Assembly: GCF_004103715.1 (NCBI RefSeq)
Contig: NZ_CP035282.1
Coordinates: 124,001 to 188,000, forward strand
Length of the DNA stretch: 64,000 nucleotides
Reading direction: 5' to 3'
Source: Acidilutibacter cellobiosedens
GTDB taxonomy: Bacteria; Bacillota; Clostridia; Tissierellales; Acidilutibacteraceae
The notes beneath the pieces were generated by a model that was not told where the DNA came from, searched no databases, and saw only the letters and a list, made by a program, of their open reading frames with translations. The translations under genes were made by a program, and so were the position numbers. Positions within the stretch are counted from its first letter, which is position 1. Each line of letters starts with the position of its first letter. This document shows positions 36,794-47,157 of the stretch, piece by piece.

Positions 36794-37423
36794 GTGATTA
36801 CAGTAGAGGAAAAATTAGATATTTTTTACAAATTGATTCTTGGCGAGGAAAGAGATAGAAGTGAAGAAATTCTTGAAAAAATTCAGATGAAAAACGAAGA
36901 GTTGATTCGTGAAAAAAAAGAAGAGGCTTTAAAGAAAAAAGAAGAAATTGTCAGCAAAAAAAGAAAAATGGGAGAATTGAAAAAGAATGAGATTATATCC
37001 AAAACTTTTTCTCAGGAGAAAAACAAAATATTAAAAGTTAAAAAGGAACTTTTGGAAGATCTGATGATTGAAATTGAAGATAAGGCCGAGAAATTTGCAG
37101 CAAGCCCAGAATATAAGAATTACCTTTTAGATGAATTAAAAAAAATTGCTGGTTCAGCGAAAGACCGGGAGATTTATATATATGTCAGCAAAAGAGATAA
37201 AGATATTTATGGTGACATCATTATGGATATTTTCCGTAAGAATAACAAAGAGGTTCTGATATCCCCATGGACTGAAAATAAAATAGGCGGATTTTTGCTG
37301 TTTAATAAAGAAAGAACCTATTTGTTGGATTTTACCTTAAAAACTAAGATAGAGGGAAAAAAATATGAAATAGGAGAATTACTCTATGAAAAGTTTAAAG
37401 AAGCTGGTGATCTAATTGAGTAA
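36794..37423 (+). CDS. ntpE: V-type ATPase subunit E (peripheral stalk)
   Basis: 209 residues: a long basic/acidic N-terminal helix (about 15-85, rich in Lys and Glu) for coiled coil with the G/H-type subunit, and a folded C-terminal domain ending with KIGGFLLFNKERTYLLDF, as in subunit E. Start GTG 36794 after a GGTGATAAG sequence. Its end overlaps the TTG start of ntpA by eight bases. Confidence 0.88.
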   Translation: MITVEEKLDIFYKLILGEERDRSEEILEKIQMKNEELIREKKEEALKKKEEIVSKKRKMGELKKNEIISKTFSQEKNKILKVKKELLEDLMIEIEDKAEKFAASPEYKNYLLDELKKIAGSAKDREIYIYVSKRDKDIYGDIIMDIFRKNNKEVLISPWTENKIGGFLLFNKERTYLLDFTLKTKIEGKKYEIGELLYEKFKEAGDLIE

Positions 37424-39188
37424 CTTGATGGGAAATATCATAATGATTAACGGTCCTGTCATTAAGGGAGAGAATATGACAGGGTTTAAAATAATGGAAA
37501 TGGTACTGGTTGGTGAAAAAAAACTTTTAGGAGAGGTAATCTCTATAGAAGGAGATATAGGAACTATACAAGTTTATGAAGAAACAGAGGGACTGAAAAA
37601 GGGAGAAAAAATTGTATCTACAGGAAGGCCTCTTTCTTTGAAGTTAGGTCCCGGAATGATTGGAAATATATTTGATGGTATTGAAAGACCTCTTAAGCAA
37701 ATTAATGATAATTTTGGAAGTTTTATTCCTGAAGGAATTGGACTTATAAATTTGGATGAAAATAAAATCTGGGATGTAGAGATTCTTGTTAATGCAGGGG
37801 ATGAAATAGAAGAAGGGCAGATATTCGGGACAGTGGAGGAAACTTCCTTAATAGTTAATAAATTAATGATTCCCGTAGGTATAAAAGGAAAAATAGTTGA
37901 AGCGAAAAATAGCGGAAAATATAAATTAGAAGATGTATTGCTTAAGGTAGAAGATAAAAATGGAAGAGTTCATGAAATAAAAATGTATCAAGAATGGCCT
38001 GTAAGAATTCCGAGACCTATTAAAGAGAGAATTCCTATAAATAAACTGCTTGTTACGGGACAAAGAGTATTGGATGTATTTTTTCCCATAGCAAAAGGCG
38101 GAACAGCAGCTTTGCCGGGAGGATTCGGTACGGGGAAAACTATGACTCAACATCAGTTGGCAAAATGGTCTGATGCAGATATTATTGTATACGTAGGCTG
38201 TGGAGAAAGAGGAAATGAGATGACGGAGGTTTTAGAGGATTTTCCGAAGCTTATTGATCCTAAGACGGAAAAGCCTATAATGATGAGAACAATCCTTATA
38301 GCCAATACTTCCAATATGCCTGTTGCGGCAAGAGAAGCAAGTATATATACGGGAATTACTATAGCCGAGTACTATAGGGATATGGGTTATCATGTAGCTG
38401 TGATGGCGGATTCTACTTCAAGATGGGCGGAAGCTTTGAGAGAAATATCTGGAAGGCTGGAAGAGATGCCTGCTGAAGAAGGATTTCCTGCTTATCTTCC
38501 GTCAAGGCTGGCTCAATTTTATGAAAGAGCGGGATACGTGAATACACTAAATGATAAAGAAGGTTCTGTAACTATAATAGGAGCGGTTTCTCCTGCCGGA
38601 GGAGATTTTTCCGAACCTGTTACTGAGAATACTAAGAGGTTTGTAAACGTGTTTTTAGCATTGGATAAAGAGCTTGCTTATTCAAGACATTATCCTGCAA
38701 TTAATTGGCTCACAAGCTATAGCGGATATTTAGATATGTTAAGGGATTATTATGAAGAAAATTTAGGCGAGGACTTACTTGCCCTCAGAGCAAAGATGAT
38801 GAAAATACTGTTTGAGGAGAATAAACTTCAAGAGATTGTTTTGCTTGTAGGAGAAGATGTTCTTCCTGATGATCAAAGGCTTTTATTGGAGATTGCAAAA
38901 GTTATTAGGATAGGTTTCTTGCAGCAAAATGCTTTTCATAAAGAAGATACATTTGTTCCGTTAAAAAAACAGTTAGAAATGTTAAAAACAATAGATTATC
39001 TATATGAAAAAAGTTTTAAAGCCGTAAAAATGGGAATTCCCATTTCTCAGGTAAAAAATGATGAAATATTTGAAGATGTAATAAAGATGAAATACACTAT
39101 TCCGAATAATGATTTGAGCGGAATAGAAGACATTAAGAAAAAAATAGATAATTATTACTTAAAGCTTTGCAATAAATATACGGAGTAG
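37416..39188 (+). CDS. ntpA: V-type ATPase catalytic subunit A
   Basis: Catalytic subunit of 590 residues. The P-loop is [12 protein letters not shown]; other motifs are [16 protein letters not shown], the non-homologous bulge region [14 protein letters not shown], and the [18 protein letters not shown] block. TTG 37416 follows a GGTGAT box; the next candidate ATG 37428 lacks one. The length is normal for subunit A. Confidence 0.96.
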   Translation: MSNLMGNIIMINGPVIKGENMTGFKIMEMVLVGEKKLLGEVISIEGDIGTIQVYEETEGLKKGEKIVSTGRPLSLKLGPGMIGNIFDGIERPLKQINDNFGSFIPEGIGLINLDENKIWDVEILVNAGDEIEEGQIFGTVEETSLIVNKLMIPVGIKGKIVEAKNSGKYKLEDVLLKVEDKNGRVHEIKMYQEWPVRIPRPIKERIPINKLLVTGQRVLDVFFPIAKGGTAALPGGFGTGKTMTQHQLAKWSDADIIVYVGCGERGNEMTEVLEDFPKLIDPKTEKPIMMRTILIANTSNMPVAAREASIYTGITIAEYYRDMGYHVAVMADSTSRWAEALREISGRLEEMPAEEGFPAYLPSRLAQFYERAGYVNTLNDKEGSVTIIGAVSPAGGDFSEPVTENTKRFVNVFLALDKELAYSRHYPAINWLTSYSGYLDMLRDYYEENLGEDLLALRAKMMKILFEENKLQEIVLLVGEDVLPDDQRLLLEIAKVIRIGFLQQNAFHKEDTFVPLKKQLEMLKTIDYLYEKSFKAVKMGIPISQVKNDEIFEDVIKMKYTIPNNDLSGIEDIKKKIDNYYLKLCNKYTE

Positions 39189-39202
39189 GAAGGTAGATAT
39201 TT

Positions 39203-40585
39203 ATGAGAAAAGAGTATTTACTCCTTGATAGAATAGAAGGACCCCTTATAGAACTTTCCGATGTAGACGAGGTAGGATATGGAGAAGTTGTAGAGGTAAA
39301 GACTTCTGGAAATGAAAAAAAGTTGGGAAAAGTAGTAAAAATTGAGGGAAATAAAGTAATAGTACAGGTTTTTGGTGATACTTCCGGTATCTCTATTAAA
39401 AATTCAACAGTAAATTTTAAAGGAGAACCTTTAGAGCTTCCTCTTTCGAGGGATATATTGGGCAGAACTTTTAATGGGCTGGGAAGGCCTATTGATGGGG
39501 GCGGAAATATATATTCCAAGAAAAAATATAATGTAAACGGAAGGCCTATAAATCCTGTAGCAAGAAGATATCCGAGAAATTATATACAAACAGGGATATC
39601 TTCAATTGACGGACTTATGACTTTAATAAGAGGTCAAAAATTACCTGTTTTTTCAGGGAATGGTCTTCCTCATAATGAATTGGCTGCTCAAATAGTAAGG
39701 CAGGCCAAATTACAATCGGAAGATGGTAAAAAAGAGGAATTCGCCATAATATTTGCAGCAATAGGAGTTAAGCATGATGAAGCTAATTTTTTCAGAGAAA
39801 GTTTTAGCGAATCCCAGGTTCTTGAGAGAGTTGTTATGTATATAAATTATGCAGATGATCCTATCATGGAAAGGATTATTGTTCCCCGTTGTGCTTTAAC
39901 TGCGGCGGAATATTTGGCTTTTGAAGAAGGAATAAATGTCCTTGTAATTATGACGGATATGACAAGTTATGGCGAGGCCCTGAGGGAGATTTCATCATTG
40001 AGGGAAGAGGTCCCCAGCAGAAGAGGGTACCCGGGTTATTTGTATTCTGATTTGGCAAGTTTATATGAAAGGGCAGGAATGCTTAAAGGCAGTAAAGGTT
40101 CTATAACATTGATTCCGATTCTTACTATGCCTAATGATGATATTACTCATCCTATTCCGGATTTGACGGGCTATATAACAGAGGGACAGATAGTTCTTTC
40201 AAGAGAATTGTATCAGAAAGACATATATCCTCCCATTAATGTGTTGCCGTCTTTGTCAAGGCTTATGAAGGATGGGATCGGGAAGGGTTATACAAGAGAA
40301 GATCATCCTGATTTAGCTAATCAGTTGTTTTCGTCTTATTCAAAAGTTCAAGAAGTGAGATCTTTGTCACAAATAATAGGAGAAGACGATCTGACCGAAA
40401 GAGATAGGAAATATCTTCAGTTTGGTAAGGAATTTGAAGAGAAATTTGTTAAGCAAGGATTTAACGAGAATAGAGATATTAGTGAGACCTTCGATATATC
40501 CTGGGACTTGTTATCGATTTTGCCTGTAGAAGAGCTGGATAGAATAGATCCCAGTCTTATAGATAAATATCTGAAAATAAGGTGA
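39203..40585 (+). CDS. ntpB: V-type ATPase subunit B
   Basis: Non-catalytic nucleotide-subunit homologue of 460 residues. It lacks a Walker A lysine ([17 protein letters not shown] in its place) and has the family blocks [16 protein letters not shown] and [18 protein letters not shown]. Together with subunit A it forms the A3B3 head. The start is ATG 39203 after a GGAAGGTAG box. Confidence 0.96.
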   Translation: MRKEYLLLDRIEGPLIELSDVDEVGYGEVVEVKTSGNEKKLGKVVKIEGNKVIVQVFGDTSGISIKNSTVNFKGEPLELPLSRDILGRTFNGLGRPIDGGGNIYSKKKYNVNGRPINPVARRYPRNYIQTGISSIDGLMTLIRGQKLPVFSGNGLPHNELAAQIVRQAKLQSEDGKKEEFAIIFAAIGVKHDEANFFRESFSESQVLERVVMYINYADDPIMERIIVPRCALTAAEYLAFEEGINVLVIMTDMTSYGEALREISSLREEVPSRRGYPGYLYSDLASLYERAGMLKGSKGSITLIPILTMPNDDITHPIPDLTGYITEGQIVLSRELYQKDIYPPINVLPSLSRLMKDGIGKGYTREDHPDLANQLFSSYSKVQEVRSLSQIIGEDDLTERDRKYLQFGKEFEEKFVKQGFNENRDISETFDISWDLLSILPVEELDRIDPSLIDKYLKIR

Positions 40586-40589
40586 GAAT

Positions 40590-41207
40590 ATGGCTGTTTA
40601 TAAAATGACCCCCACAAAAGCTAATTTAATAAAATCAAAGTCTGCTCTTCAGTTTTCAAAAAAAGGGTATGAACTTTTAGATAAAAAAAGGACTGTCCTT
40701 ATTAAAGAGATGATGTCTTTAATAGAAAAGGGAGTAAAAGTTCAGGAAGAAATACAGAAGAATTTTGAGGAGGCATATAGAGCACTTCAGTATGCAAATA
40801 TTACTATGGGAGTTAATGAGGTTGAAGAATTAAGTATGTCTCTAAAGAAGGAAGAGGGGTTTGATATACTTTTAAAAAGCGTTATGGGAGTAGAAATACC
40901 ATATATAAAATATGAAAAAGAATCTATTTCTCCTGAATATGGTTTGCTGAAAACCAACCCTGCTTTTGATGAAGCTGTGTTAAAGTTTATAAGTATCAGA
41001 TATTTGGTATATGATTTTGCACAAATAGAAAATTCTATTTATAAATTGGCTATGGAAATAAAGAAGACGCAGAAGAGAACAAATGCATTGGAAAAAATTC
41101 AGATGCCAAGATATGAAAGGGAGATAAAATATATACAGGAAGTACTGGAGGAGAAAGAAAGAGAAGACTTTTTTAGACTTAAAAAGGTGAAAAAAAAGAA
41201 GAAATAA
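40590..41207 (+). CDS. ntpD: V-type ATPase subunit D (central shaft)
   Basis: 205-residue helical shaft subunit. The N-terminal MTPTKANLIKSKSALQFSKKG and the C-terminal helix QKRTNALEKIQMPRYEREIKYI match subunit D. It ends in a run of lysines. It is the last gene of the operon and is followed by a terminator. Confidence 0.93.
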   Translation: MAVYKMTPTKANLIKSKSALQFSKKGYELLDKKRTVLIKEMMSLIEKGVKVQEEIQKNFEEAYRALQYANITMGVNEVEELSMSLKKEEGFDILLKSVMGVEIPYIKYEKESISPEYGLLKTNPAFDEAVLKFISIRYLVYDFAQIENSIYKLAMEIKKTQKRTNALEKIQMPRYEREIKYIQEVLEEKEREDFFRLKKVKKKKK

Positions 41208-41211
41208 ATAT

Positions 41212-41245
41212 ACGCATCCGTATGGGATGCGTTATTGTTTTTTTT
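41212..41245 (+). terminator. Intrinsic terminator of the V-type ATPase operon
   Basis: 8-bp GC-rich stem (ACGCATCC/GGATGCGT, 41212-41219 with 41225-41232), 5-nt loop, then a T-rich tract with eight consecutive T. Confidence 0.85.
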
Positions 41246-41350
41246 GAATTTGTCATTGAAATATTATATCATACTGCATGTACAATTTACCGAAATTTTG
41301 TTAACATAATAGTATAAGATAAAAAGTATGCAGGAGAAGGAGAAAATAAA

Positions 41351-42292
41351 ATGGATGTAAAACCTTTTGTTACTTTTAGAGAGAATGTTTTAAAAAATGT
41401 TTCCCAAGCAATAGTGGGGAAAAGAGAAATTGTAGATCTTCTTATAATTTCTTTTATAGCAGGAGGTCACATATTATTGGAAGATGTTTCCGGTCTTGGA
41501 AAGACAACGATTGCTAAAACTTTTGCTAAAACAATAGGAGTCCCATTTAAAAAAATACAGTTTACTCCGGATTTGCTTCCGGCTGATCTTGTAGGTATAA
41601 ATTATTATAATGAAAAAACCGGGAAATTTGATTTTAAAAAAGGTCCATTTTTTTCAAATATAATTCTTGCCGATGAGGTAAACAGAGCAACCCCCAGAAC
41701 TCAATCAAGTCTTCTTGAAGCCATGGAAGAGAAGCAAATAACCGTAGACGGAGAGACTAAGACTCTTAACCCCACTTTTATGGTTTTAGCTACTCAGAAT
41801 CCTGTAGAAAGTTATGGAACATTTCCTCTTACTGAATCTCAAACGGATAGATTTTTCATGAGGATAAATATAGGCTACCCTACGAAAGATGAAGAAAGAG
41901 AAATAATACTTAGAAATGAAACAAATATTATAGAGAATGTACATTGTATAATAAAGGAAGAGGAAATAAAATATTTGTCTGAGAATTATGGAAAAGTTTA
42001 CGGAAGCGAAGATATCATGAATTATATAATAGATATAATAGAAAATACAAGAAAAAATGATAAGATAGAATTGGGTGTAAGTCCGAGGGGAAGTATTGCA
42101 TTATTTAAGGCAAGCCAGGTTTATGCGGCAATCAACGGAAGAGACCATATAATACCTGAAGATATAAAAAAGGTTGCTGTTCATGTTCTCAACCACAGGA
42201 TAGTATTAAAAAAGAAAGGCAAGATGGAAGAATCAGTAAAAGTAATAAAGGAGTTAATTGATAAAACAAAGGAGCCAACGGAGAAGAACTAA
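41351..42292 (+). CDS. MoxR-family AAA+ ATPase, without its usual partners
   Basis: AAA ATPase of 313 residues, thought to act as a chaperone that activates partner complexes. It has Walker A DVSGLGKTTI, Walker B IILADEVNRATPRTQ, sensor 1 LATQNPVESYGTFPL, and a C-terminal helical lid. MoxR genes normally precede genes for DUF58 and von Willebrand A-type proteins; here none follows, and a hairpin and a convergent gene come next. The start has an AGGAGAAGGAG box. Confidence 0.92.
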   Translation: MDVKPFVTFRENVLKNVSQAIVGKREIVDLLIISFIAGGHILLEDVSGLGKTTIAKTFAKTIGVPFKKIQFTPDLLPADLVGINYYNEKTGKFDFKKGPFFSNIILADEVNRATPRTQSSLLEAMEEKQITVDGETKTLNPTFMVLATQNPVESYGTFPLTESQTDRFFMRINIGYPTKDEEREIILRNETNIIENVHCIIKEEEIKYLSENYGKVYGSEDIMNYIIDIIENTRKNDKIELGVSPRGSIALFKASQVYAAINGRDHIIPEDIKKVAVHVLNHRIVLKKKGKMEESVKVIKELIDKTKEPTEKN

Positions 42293-42306
42293 ATAAGAAA
42301 AATAAG

Positions 42307-42355
42307 TAAAAAAAAACTTCGATATTGAAAACGAATTTATCCTTGATATCGAAGC
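42307..42355 (-). terminator. Intrinsic terminator of the pncB gene
   Basis: 9-bp arms (42317-42325 and 42346-42354) around a 20-nt loop; on the minus strand they run into eight or more T. It may also stop moxR transcripts. Confidence 0.65.
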
Positions 42356-42364
42356 TCCCTTATT

Positions 42365-43819
42365 TTATTCGTATTTTCTTAATAAGTCAGTTTTTATATT
42401 CCATAAAATATCTGACAAGTCCACAAAATATTCATGTGGGTTTTCAAAACGAAGAACTTCATCCCACAGAGTACTTATTTGTTCTTTGCAATATTTTTGT
42501 ATATCTTTAATATTTGGGCTTTCATAAACACAATTACCTTTATCAAATATCTTTATTAATAATTTTCTGGCAGTGAAATTGGTTAAGGTCTTCTTCTTCC
42601 AGGTATATAGAGGATGGAATATTTGATAAGGCTTTGATTCATCTATTATTTCGTCATGAAGGGAAATAACATCGGCAGTCGCCTTTCCGCTTGTTTTATC
42701 ATATAACCTATATACTTGTTTAAATCCTGGGATAGTAATTTTATCTACATTTTCACTTATTTTTATTTTAGGTATAATTTTTCCTTCCGATTCTATTGCC
42801 ACTAATTTGTAAACTCCCCCGAATACGGGTTCTGATCTGGCAGTTATAAGTCTTTCACCAACGCCGAGAGAGTTAATTGCTGCTCCTTGGTTTATTAGAT
42901 CCTCAATTACATACTCATCTAAACTGCTTGATACAACTATAGGACAATCTTCAAATCCGGCCTTGTCTAACATTTTTCTTGATTCTTTTGAAAGATATGC
43001 AATATCACCGCTGTCTATTCTTACTCCCTTAGGTCTGAAGCCTCTGGGAATTACTTCTTCCTGAAATGTTTTAATAGCATTGGGAATTCCCGATTTAAGT
43101 ACATTATAAGTATCTACTAATAAAACGCAATCATCAGGATATAATCTTGCATATGCTCTGAAAGAATCCAATTCTGAAGGAAATATCTGAACCCAGCTAT
43201 GAGCCATTGTGCCTAAAGCGGGAACTTCAAAATCTCTGTCGGTTATAGTGCAGGCGGTTCCAACGCAGCCTCCGATGTAAGCGGCTCTTGCCCCCAATAT
43301 AGCTCCTTCATATCCTTGAGCTCTTCTGGAACCGAATTCCATAATAGGTCTTCCTTGAGCAGCTCTGACGATTCTATTTGATTTTGTGGCTATTAAACTT
43401 TGATGATTAATAGTAAGGAGTATCATAGTTTCTAATATTTGAGCTTGAATTACCGGACCTCTAACCGTAACTATAGGTTCTTTTGGAAAAATAGGAGTTC
43501 CCTCGGGTATGGCCCATACATCACATTCAAATTTGAAATTTTTTAAATAATTAAGGAATTTTTCGCTGAAAATATTTTTATTTCTGAAATATTCTATATC
43601 ATCATCATAAAACTTTAAATTTTTCATGTATTGAATTAGCTGTTCTACTCCTGCCATAATGGCGAATCCGCCATTATCAGGTATTTCTCTGAAAAACATA
43701 TCAAAATAAGCAATAGTATTTTCCATTCCATATTCCATATAACCATTTGCCATAGTGAATTCATAGAAATCAGTAAGCATGGTTAAATTATTTTTATCTT
43801 TCCAATCTATATTGGCCAT
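42365..43819 (-). CDS. pncB: Nicotinate phosphoribosyltransferase
   Basis: NAD salvage enzyme that joins nicotinate to PRPP with ATP hydrolysis. 484 residues of the longer bacterial type. Typical blocks are LTMLTDFYEFTMANGY at the N terminus, FGSRRAQGYEGA, GTMAHSWVQ and GVRIDSGDIAYLSKESR. The frame extends 12 codons upstream, but GGAGA precedes ATG 43819, giving the family start MANIDWKDK. It is a single gene, convergent with moxR. Confidence 0.94.
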   Translation of the reverse strand: MANIDWKDKNNLTMLTDFYEFTMANGYMEYGMENTIAYFDMFFREIPDNGGFAIMAGVEQLIQYMKNLKFYDDDIEYFRNKNIFSEKFLNYLKNFKFECDVWAIPEGTPIFPKEPIVTVRGPVIQAQILETMILLTINHQSLIATKSNRIVRAAQGRPIMEFGSRRAQGYEGAILGARAAYIGGCVGTACTITDRDFEVPALGTMAHSWVQIFPSELDSFRAYARLYPDDCVLLVDTYNVLKSGIPNAIKTFQEEVIPRGFRPKGVRIDSGDIAYLSKESRKMLDKAGFEDCPIVVSSSLDEYVIEDLINQGAAINSLGVGERLITARSEPVFGGVYKLVAIESEGKIIPKIKISENVDKITIPGFKQVYRLYDKTSGKATADVISLHDEIIDESKPYQIFHPLYTWKKKTLTNFTARKLLIKIFDKGNCVYESPNIKDIQKYCKEQISTLWDEVLRFENPHEYFVDLSDILWNIKTDLLRKYE

Positions 43820-44061
43820 TTTAAAGTCTCCTTTATTGCATATTATTGCCATCATTCTATTCCATTATAGACTTTATAATGTGAAAATTCAATACTTTAA
43901 TATTATTATATATTTTAACGGGTCTATTAATTTGCATATATACTTTAAATCATTACTATTTTATAAACGTATTTTTTGACCTATAAATCTTGAAAAACCA
44001 TTTAATTTTTGTTAACATAAAATCATAGTACCTATAATATTTATTGAAAAGAGGCTTTGAT

Positions 44062-44433
44062 ATGAAGATACAAGAGTCAGCCGAAAATTATTTAGAGACT
44101 ATTCTGATATTACAGCAAAGAAACGGCCAAGTTCGCTCAATAGATATTGTCAATGAGATGAATTTTAAAAAATCCAGTATCAGCGTTGCTATGAAACATT
44201 TTAGGGAAAACGGTTATATTTGTATGGATGAAGATGGATATATTACCCTTACGGAAAGTGGATTGGCAATTGCCGAACATATCTATGAGCGTCATCGGAC
44301 ACTTACGAAGTACTTTATGGCTCTTGGTGTCAGTGAAAAAAATGCAAAAAAAGATGCCTGTAAGATCGAACATGATATCAGCGAAGAAAGCTTTAATAAA
44401 ATTCGAGAACATTTGTCAAAATTACAACAATAA
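44062..44433 (+). CDS. DtxR/MntR-family metal-dependent transcriptional regulator
   Basis: Short regulator of 123 residues: winged helix (about 1-62, with RSIDIVNEMNFKKSSISVAM as recognition region) and dimerisation/metal domain (about 63-123) with ERHRTL and the terminal ACKIEHDISEES, where Glu and His side chains bind metal. The SH3-like third domain is absent, as in MntR and small Feo-linked regulators. It lies convergently next to the feo operon, whose gaps carry palindromes of DtxR type, so it is the natural candidate to control that operon with ferrous iron. TTG 44044 is in frame, but AGAGG fits ATG 44062. Confidence 0.9.
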   Translation: MKIQESAENYLETILILQQRNGQVRSIDIVNEMNFKKSSISVAMKHFRENGYICMDEDGYITLTESGLAIAEHIYERHRTLTKYFMALGVSEKNAKKDACKIEHDISEESFNKIREHLSKLQQ

Positions 44434-44473
44434 TATCAGAGATGGAGTTATAATATGGGTTAGTTTATGATAA

Positions 44474-44512
44474 GAAAAGGGATGGATATAAAAATCCATC
44501 TCTCTTTTTTTT
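44474..44512. terminator. Shared terminator between the dtxR-type gene and the feo operon
   Basis: Stem GATGGAT/ATCCATC extended by weaker pairs, 6-nt loop, T8 on the plus strand and CCCTTTTCTT on the minus strand, so it can serve both convergent units. Confidence 0.7.
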
Positions 44513-44519
44513 AAAACAT

Positions 44520-44660
44520 TTATTTGCAATGACTTTTATCTGTAATGGGACAACTACTGCATCCGCAGTTACAGCCGCCGTTTTTAGTTGTTTTAAAAGA
44601 TTTATAGCCAGCAAATATCATTGCTCCGATGACAATAGCTCCGATAATCCATGTTGCCAT
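44520..44660 (-). CDS. FeoB-associated Cys-rich membrane micro-protein
   Basis: 46-residue protein: MATWIIGAIVIGAMIFAGYK forms one membrane span, followed by a basic stretch and a cysteine cluster (Cys30, 32, 34, 37 and 45). Small single-span Cys-rich proteins of this plan are regularly encoded after feoB in Bacillota and are thought to help ferrous iron transport, as FeoC does in Gammaproteobacteria. A perfect GGGAGGTGAT box lies 5 nt before the ATG, 16 nt after the feoB stop. Confidence 0.88.
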   Translation of the reverse strand: MATWIIGAIVIGAMIFAGYKSFKTTKNGGCNCGCSSCPITDKSHCK

Positions 44661-44676
44661 AAGATCACCTCCCTTT

Positions 44677-46830
44677 TTATGCTGCTACTTTCTTATTTAA
44701 AGTATCATGGCTTGCTTTATCAGGGTCGTACCTTCTGAACAGCATGTATAGGATGAAAATTATTATAAGCACAGATAAAATTGCCCCTATACCGAAAGGT
44801 CGACCAAGAATCCAAACACTTCCGAGTTGATTTACGATAAAAGCTAATACATATCCTACAAGGAATTGATAGCCTATTGCAATCCATGTCCATTTTCCTC
44901 CGCCCATTTCACGCTTTGTAGCGCCGATTGCTGCAAAGCAAGGTGGACAAAAGAGGTTAAATACCATAAATGAAAGTCCGCTGACAACAGTAAACATTGA
45001 TGCAACATTGGCAATAAATGAAGGGTCACTTTCACTTATGTCACTGCCTAAACCAAACAATACACCAAAGGTACCAACTGCATTTTCTTTGGCTACAAGG
45101 GCACTTACTGAAGCAACTGCACCTTGCCAAGTTCCAAAACCGAGAGGAGCAAAGATTGGTGCTATAACATTTCCAATGGAAGCAAGTATACTCTTGTCTG
45201 CATCTTCAACCAATTGAAAACTCCAGCTGAAATTGGAGAAGAACCAGATAATGCCGCATGCTACGAAAATAACAGTACCGGCTTTTTTAATAAATAATTT
45301 GCCGCGTTCCCACATATGAATGAGGACCCCCTTAAAACTTGGAAGATGATATTGAGGAAGTTCCATTACAAATGGTGCAGGATCACCTGCAAATATTCTT
45401 GTCTTTTTTAAGATGATACCTGAAATAATAATTATTGCAATTCCAAGAAAATACATGGAAGGACCTACCCAAGTAGAATGTGGGAAAAATGTTGCGGTCA
45501 TCATAGCAATGATTGCTAATTTTGCACCGCAAGGCATAAAAGTTGTAAGTATAATAGTCATTTTGCGGTCTTTTTCGTTTTCAATGGTTCTTGTTGCCAT
45601 GATACCCGGTACACCACATCCAGAGCTTATAAGGATTGGTATGAAAGATTTACCCGAAAGACCAAACTTACGGAAAATTCTATCCATGATGAAAGCTATA
45701 CGTGCCATATAACCTGAATCTTCCAAAATAGACAGGAAGAAAAACAGAATAAACATTTGAGGCACAAATCCAAGCACAGCACCGACACCACCGATAATAC
45801 CATCAACAATAAGTCCGATAAGCCATTTTGCAGCGCCTACAGCTTCAAGTCCTGACGTAGCCCAATTTGTTATCCAAGTGCCGAACAATACGTCGTTTGT
45901 CCAGTCCGTTACGATAGAACCGAGAGAAGAAACGGATACATAGTAGATGAGCCATATAATTGCAGCAAAAATCGGAAGTGCCAGCCAACGGTTTGTTACT
46001 ATTTTATCAATTTTATCAGAAGTAGTCAATTTAGTTTTATTTTTCTTAGATACACATTTGTCAATGACCTTAGCAATATAGGCATACCTTTCATTTGTAA
46101 TAATACTTTCAGCATCATCATCTAATTCATCTTCACAAGAAGCAACAATGCTCTCGATTTGGTTCCTGATGTCGGCCGAAAGGCTTACTTGTTCCATGAT
46201 TTTTTCATCTCGTTCAAAGAACTTAATGGAAAACCAGCGTTTGGATTCATCATCTACTTTTCCTGATATTACTTTTTCAATTTGAGATAATGCATTTTCT
46301 ATCTTCTCAGAAAACGGATGTAGCGGAGAATTTTTTTTATTTGCCTTTACAATTTCAATGGCTTTATCGATTACTTCTTTGGAACCAATACCCTTTAAAG
46401 CAGAAGTTTCGACTACCTCACAGCCAAGGGTCTTGCTCAGCTTGCCGGTATCGATAACATCGCCATTTTTGTGAACTATATCTATCATATTAAGGGCCAT
46501 AACAACAGGAACACCAATTTCGGTAAGCTGCGTAGTTAAATAAAGATTTCTTTCAATGTTGGAAGCATCGACAATATCAATAATAACATCAGGTTTTTCG
46601 TTAACAAGATAATTTCGAGAAACAACTTCCTCCAAAGAATAAGGCGAAAGAGAGTATATACCAGGTAAATCCTGAATAATAATATCATGATTGCCTTTGA
46701 GCTTTCCCTCTTTTTTTTCAACAGTTACACCAGGCCAGTTACCTACATATTGAGAGCTACCCGTCAGGTCGTTAAACATGGTTGTCTTACCACTGTTAGG
46801 ATTACCTGCAAGAGCAATTTTAATAGACAT
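44677..46830 (-). CDS. feoB: Ferrous iron transporter B
   Basis: Main ferrous iron importer, 717 residues. The N-terminal G domain has G1 GNPNSGKTTMFNDLTGS (residues 9-25), G3 DLPGIYSL and G4 NMID; a helical guanine-dissociation-inhibitor-like spacer follows (about 170-270), then two Gate blocks with about nine spans, including SGCGVPGIMATRTI and PCGAKLAI. Full length. It is preceded by a 92-nt gap with a DtxR-like palindrome and followed by the Cys-rich micro-protein. Confidence 0.96.
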   Translation of the reverse strand: MSIKIALAGNPNSGKTTMFNDLTGSSQYVGNWPGVTVEKKEGKLKGNHDIIIQDLPGIYSLSPYSLEEVVSRNYLVNEKPDVIIDIVDASNIERNLYLTTQLTEIGVPVVMALNMIDIVHKNGDVIDTGKLSKTLGCEVVETSALKGIGSKEVIDKAIEIVKANKKNSPLHPFSEKIENALSQIEKVISGKVDDESKRWFSIKFFERDEKIMEQVSLSADIRNQIESIVASCEDELDDDAESIITNERYAYIAKVIDKCVSKKNKTKLTTSDKIDKIVTNRWLALPIFAAIIWLIYYVSVSSLGSIVTDWTNDVLFGTWITNWATSGLEAVGAAKWLIGLIVDGIIGGVGAVLGFVPQMFILFFFLSILEDSGYMARIAFIMDRIFRKFGLSGKSFIPILISSGCGVPGIMATRTIENEKDRKMTIILTTFMPCGAKLAIIAMMTATFFPHSTWVGPSMYFLGIAIIIISGIILKKTRIFAGDPAPFVMELPQYHLPSFKGVLIHMWERGKLFIKKAGTVIFVACGIIWFFSNFSWSFQLVEDADKSILASIGNVIAPIFAPLGFGTWQGAVASVSALVAKENAVGTFGVLFGLGSDISESDPSFIANVASMFTVVSGLSFMVFNLFCPPCFAAIGATKREMGGGKWTWIAIGYQFLVGYVLAFIVNQLGSVWILGRPFGIGAILSVLIIIFILYMLFRRYDPDKASHDTLNKKVAA

Positions 46831-46859
46831 TTTGATTCCTCCTTAATTCATAATAAGTT

Positions 46860-46873
46860 AGTTAGAGCTAACT
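46860..46873. promoter_or_regulatory. DtxR-type palindrome between feoA and feoB
   Basis: AGTTAG-AG-CTAACT, arms 46860-46865 and 46868-46873. The TTAG-AG-CTAA core resembles the centre of the DtxR/IdeR box (TTAGGTTAGCCTAACCTAA). It lies 30 nt upstream of the feoB start. Confidence 0.5.
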
Positions 46874-46922
46874 CTCGTACTTAATATTACTAAATATAAT
46901 ATAATTACTATAAATATTTTGA

Positions 46923-47144
46923 TTAGCTTACCTCGATTTTTTCGGCTTCTGCCTTACGTAGGCTAAGTTCATAGTTTCTTACCTTAATTTCAATCGGATC
47001 GCCTAAAGGAGCTACCTTACGAACAAAGATTTTACATCCATTGGTAATACCCATATCCATAATTCTACGCCTAACAGCGCCCTCACCATGCAACTTTACT
47101 ACACTTACAGTTTCACCGCATTTCACATCTCTTAATGTTTTCAT
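46923..47144 (-). CDS. feoA: FeoA-family protein
   Basis: 73-residue SH3-like protein that works with FeoB at the cytoplasmic side. It has the family pattern VKLHGEGAVRRRIMDMGITNG, ending in YELSLRKAEAEKIEV. It starts 13 nt after the stop of a second FeoA-like gene. Two feoA genes before one feoB is common in Clostridia. Confidence 0.92.
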   Translation of the reverse strand: MKTLRDVKCGETVSVVKLHGEGAVRRRIMDMGITNGCKIFVRKVAPLGDPIEIKVRNYELSLRKAEAEKIEVS

Positions 47145-47157
47145 TATTTATTCCTCC

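Noticed and set aside
44529-44738. 69-codon plus-strand frame rich in Ser and Cys
   Set aside because: Antisense to the Cys-rich micro-protein and the end of feoB, which have a clear ribosome binding site and sequence logic on the minus strand.
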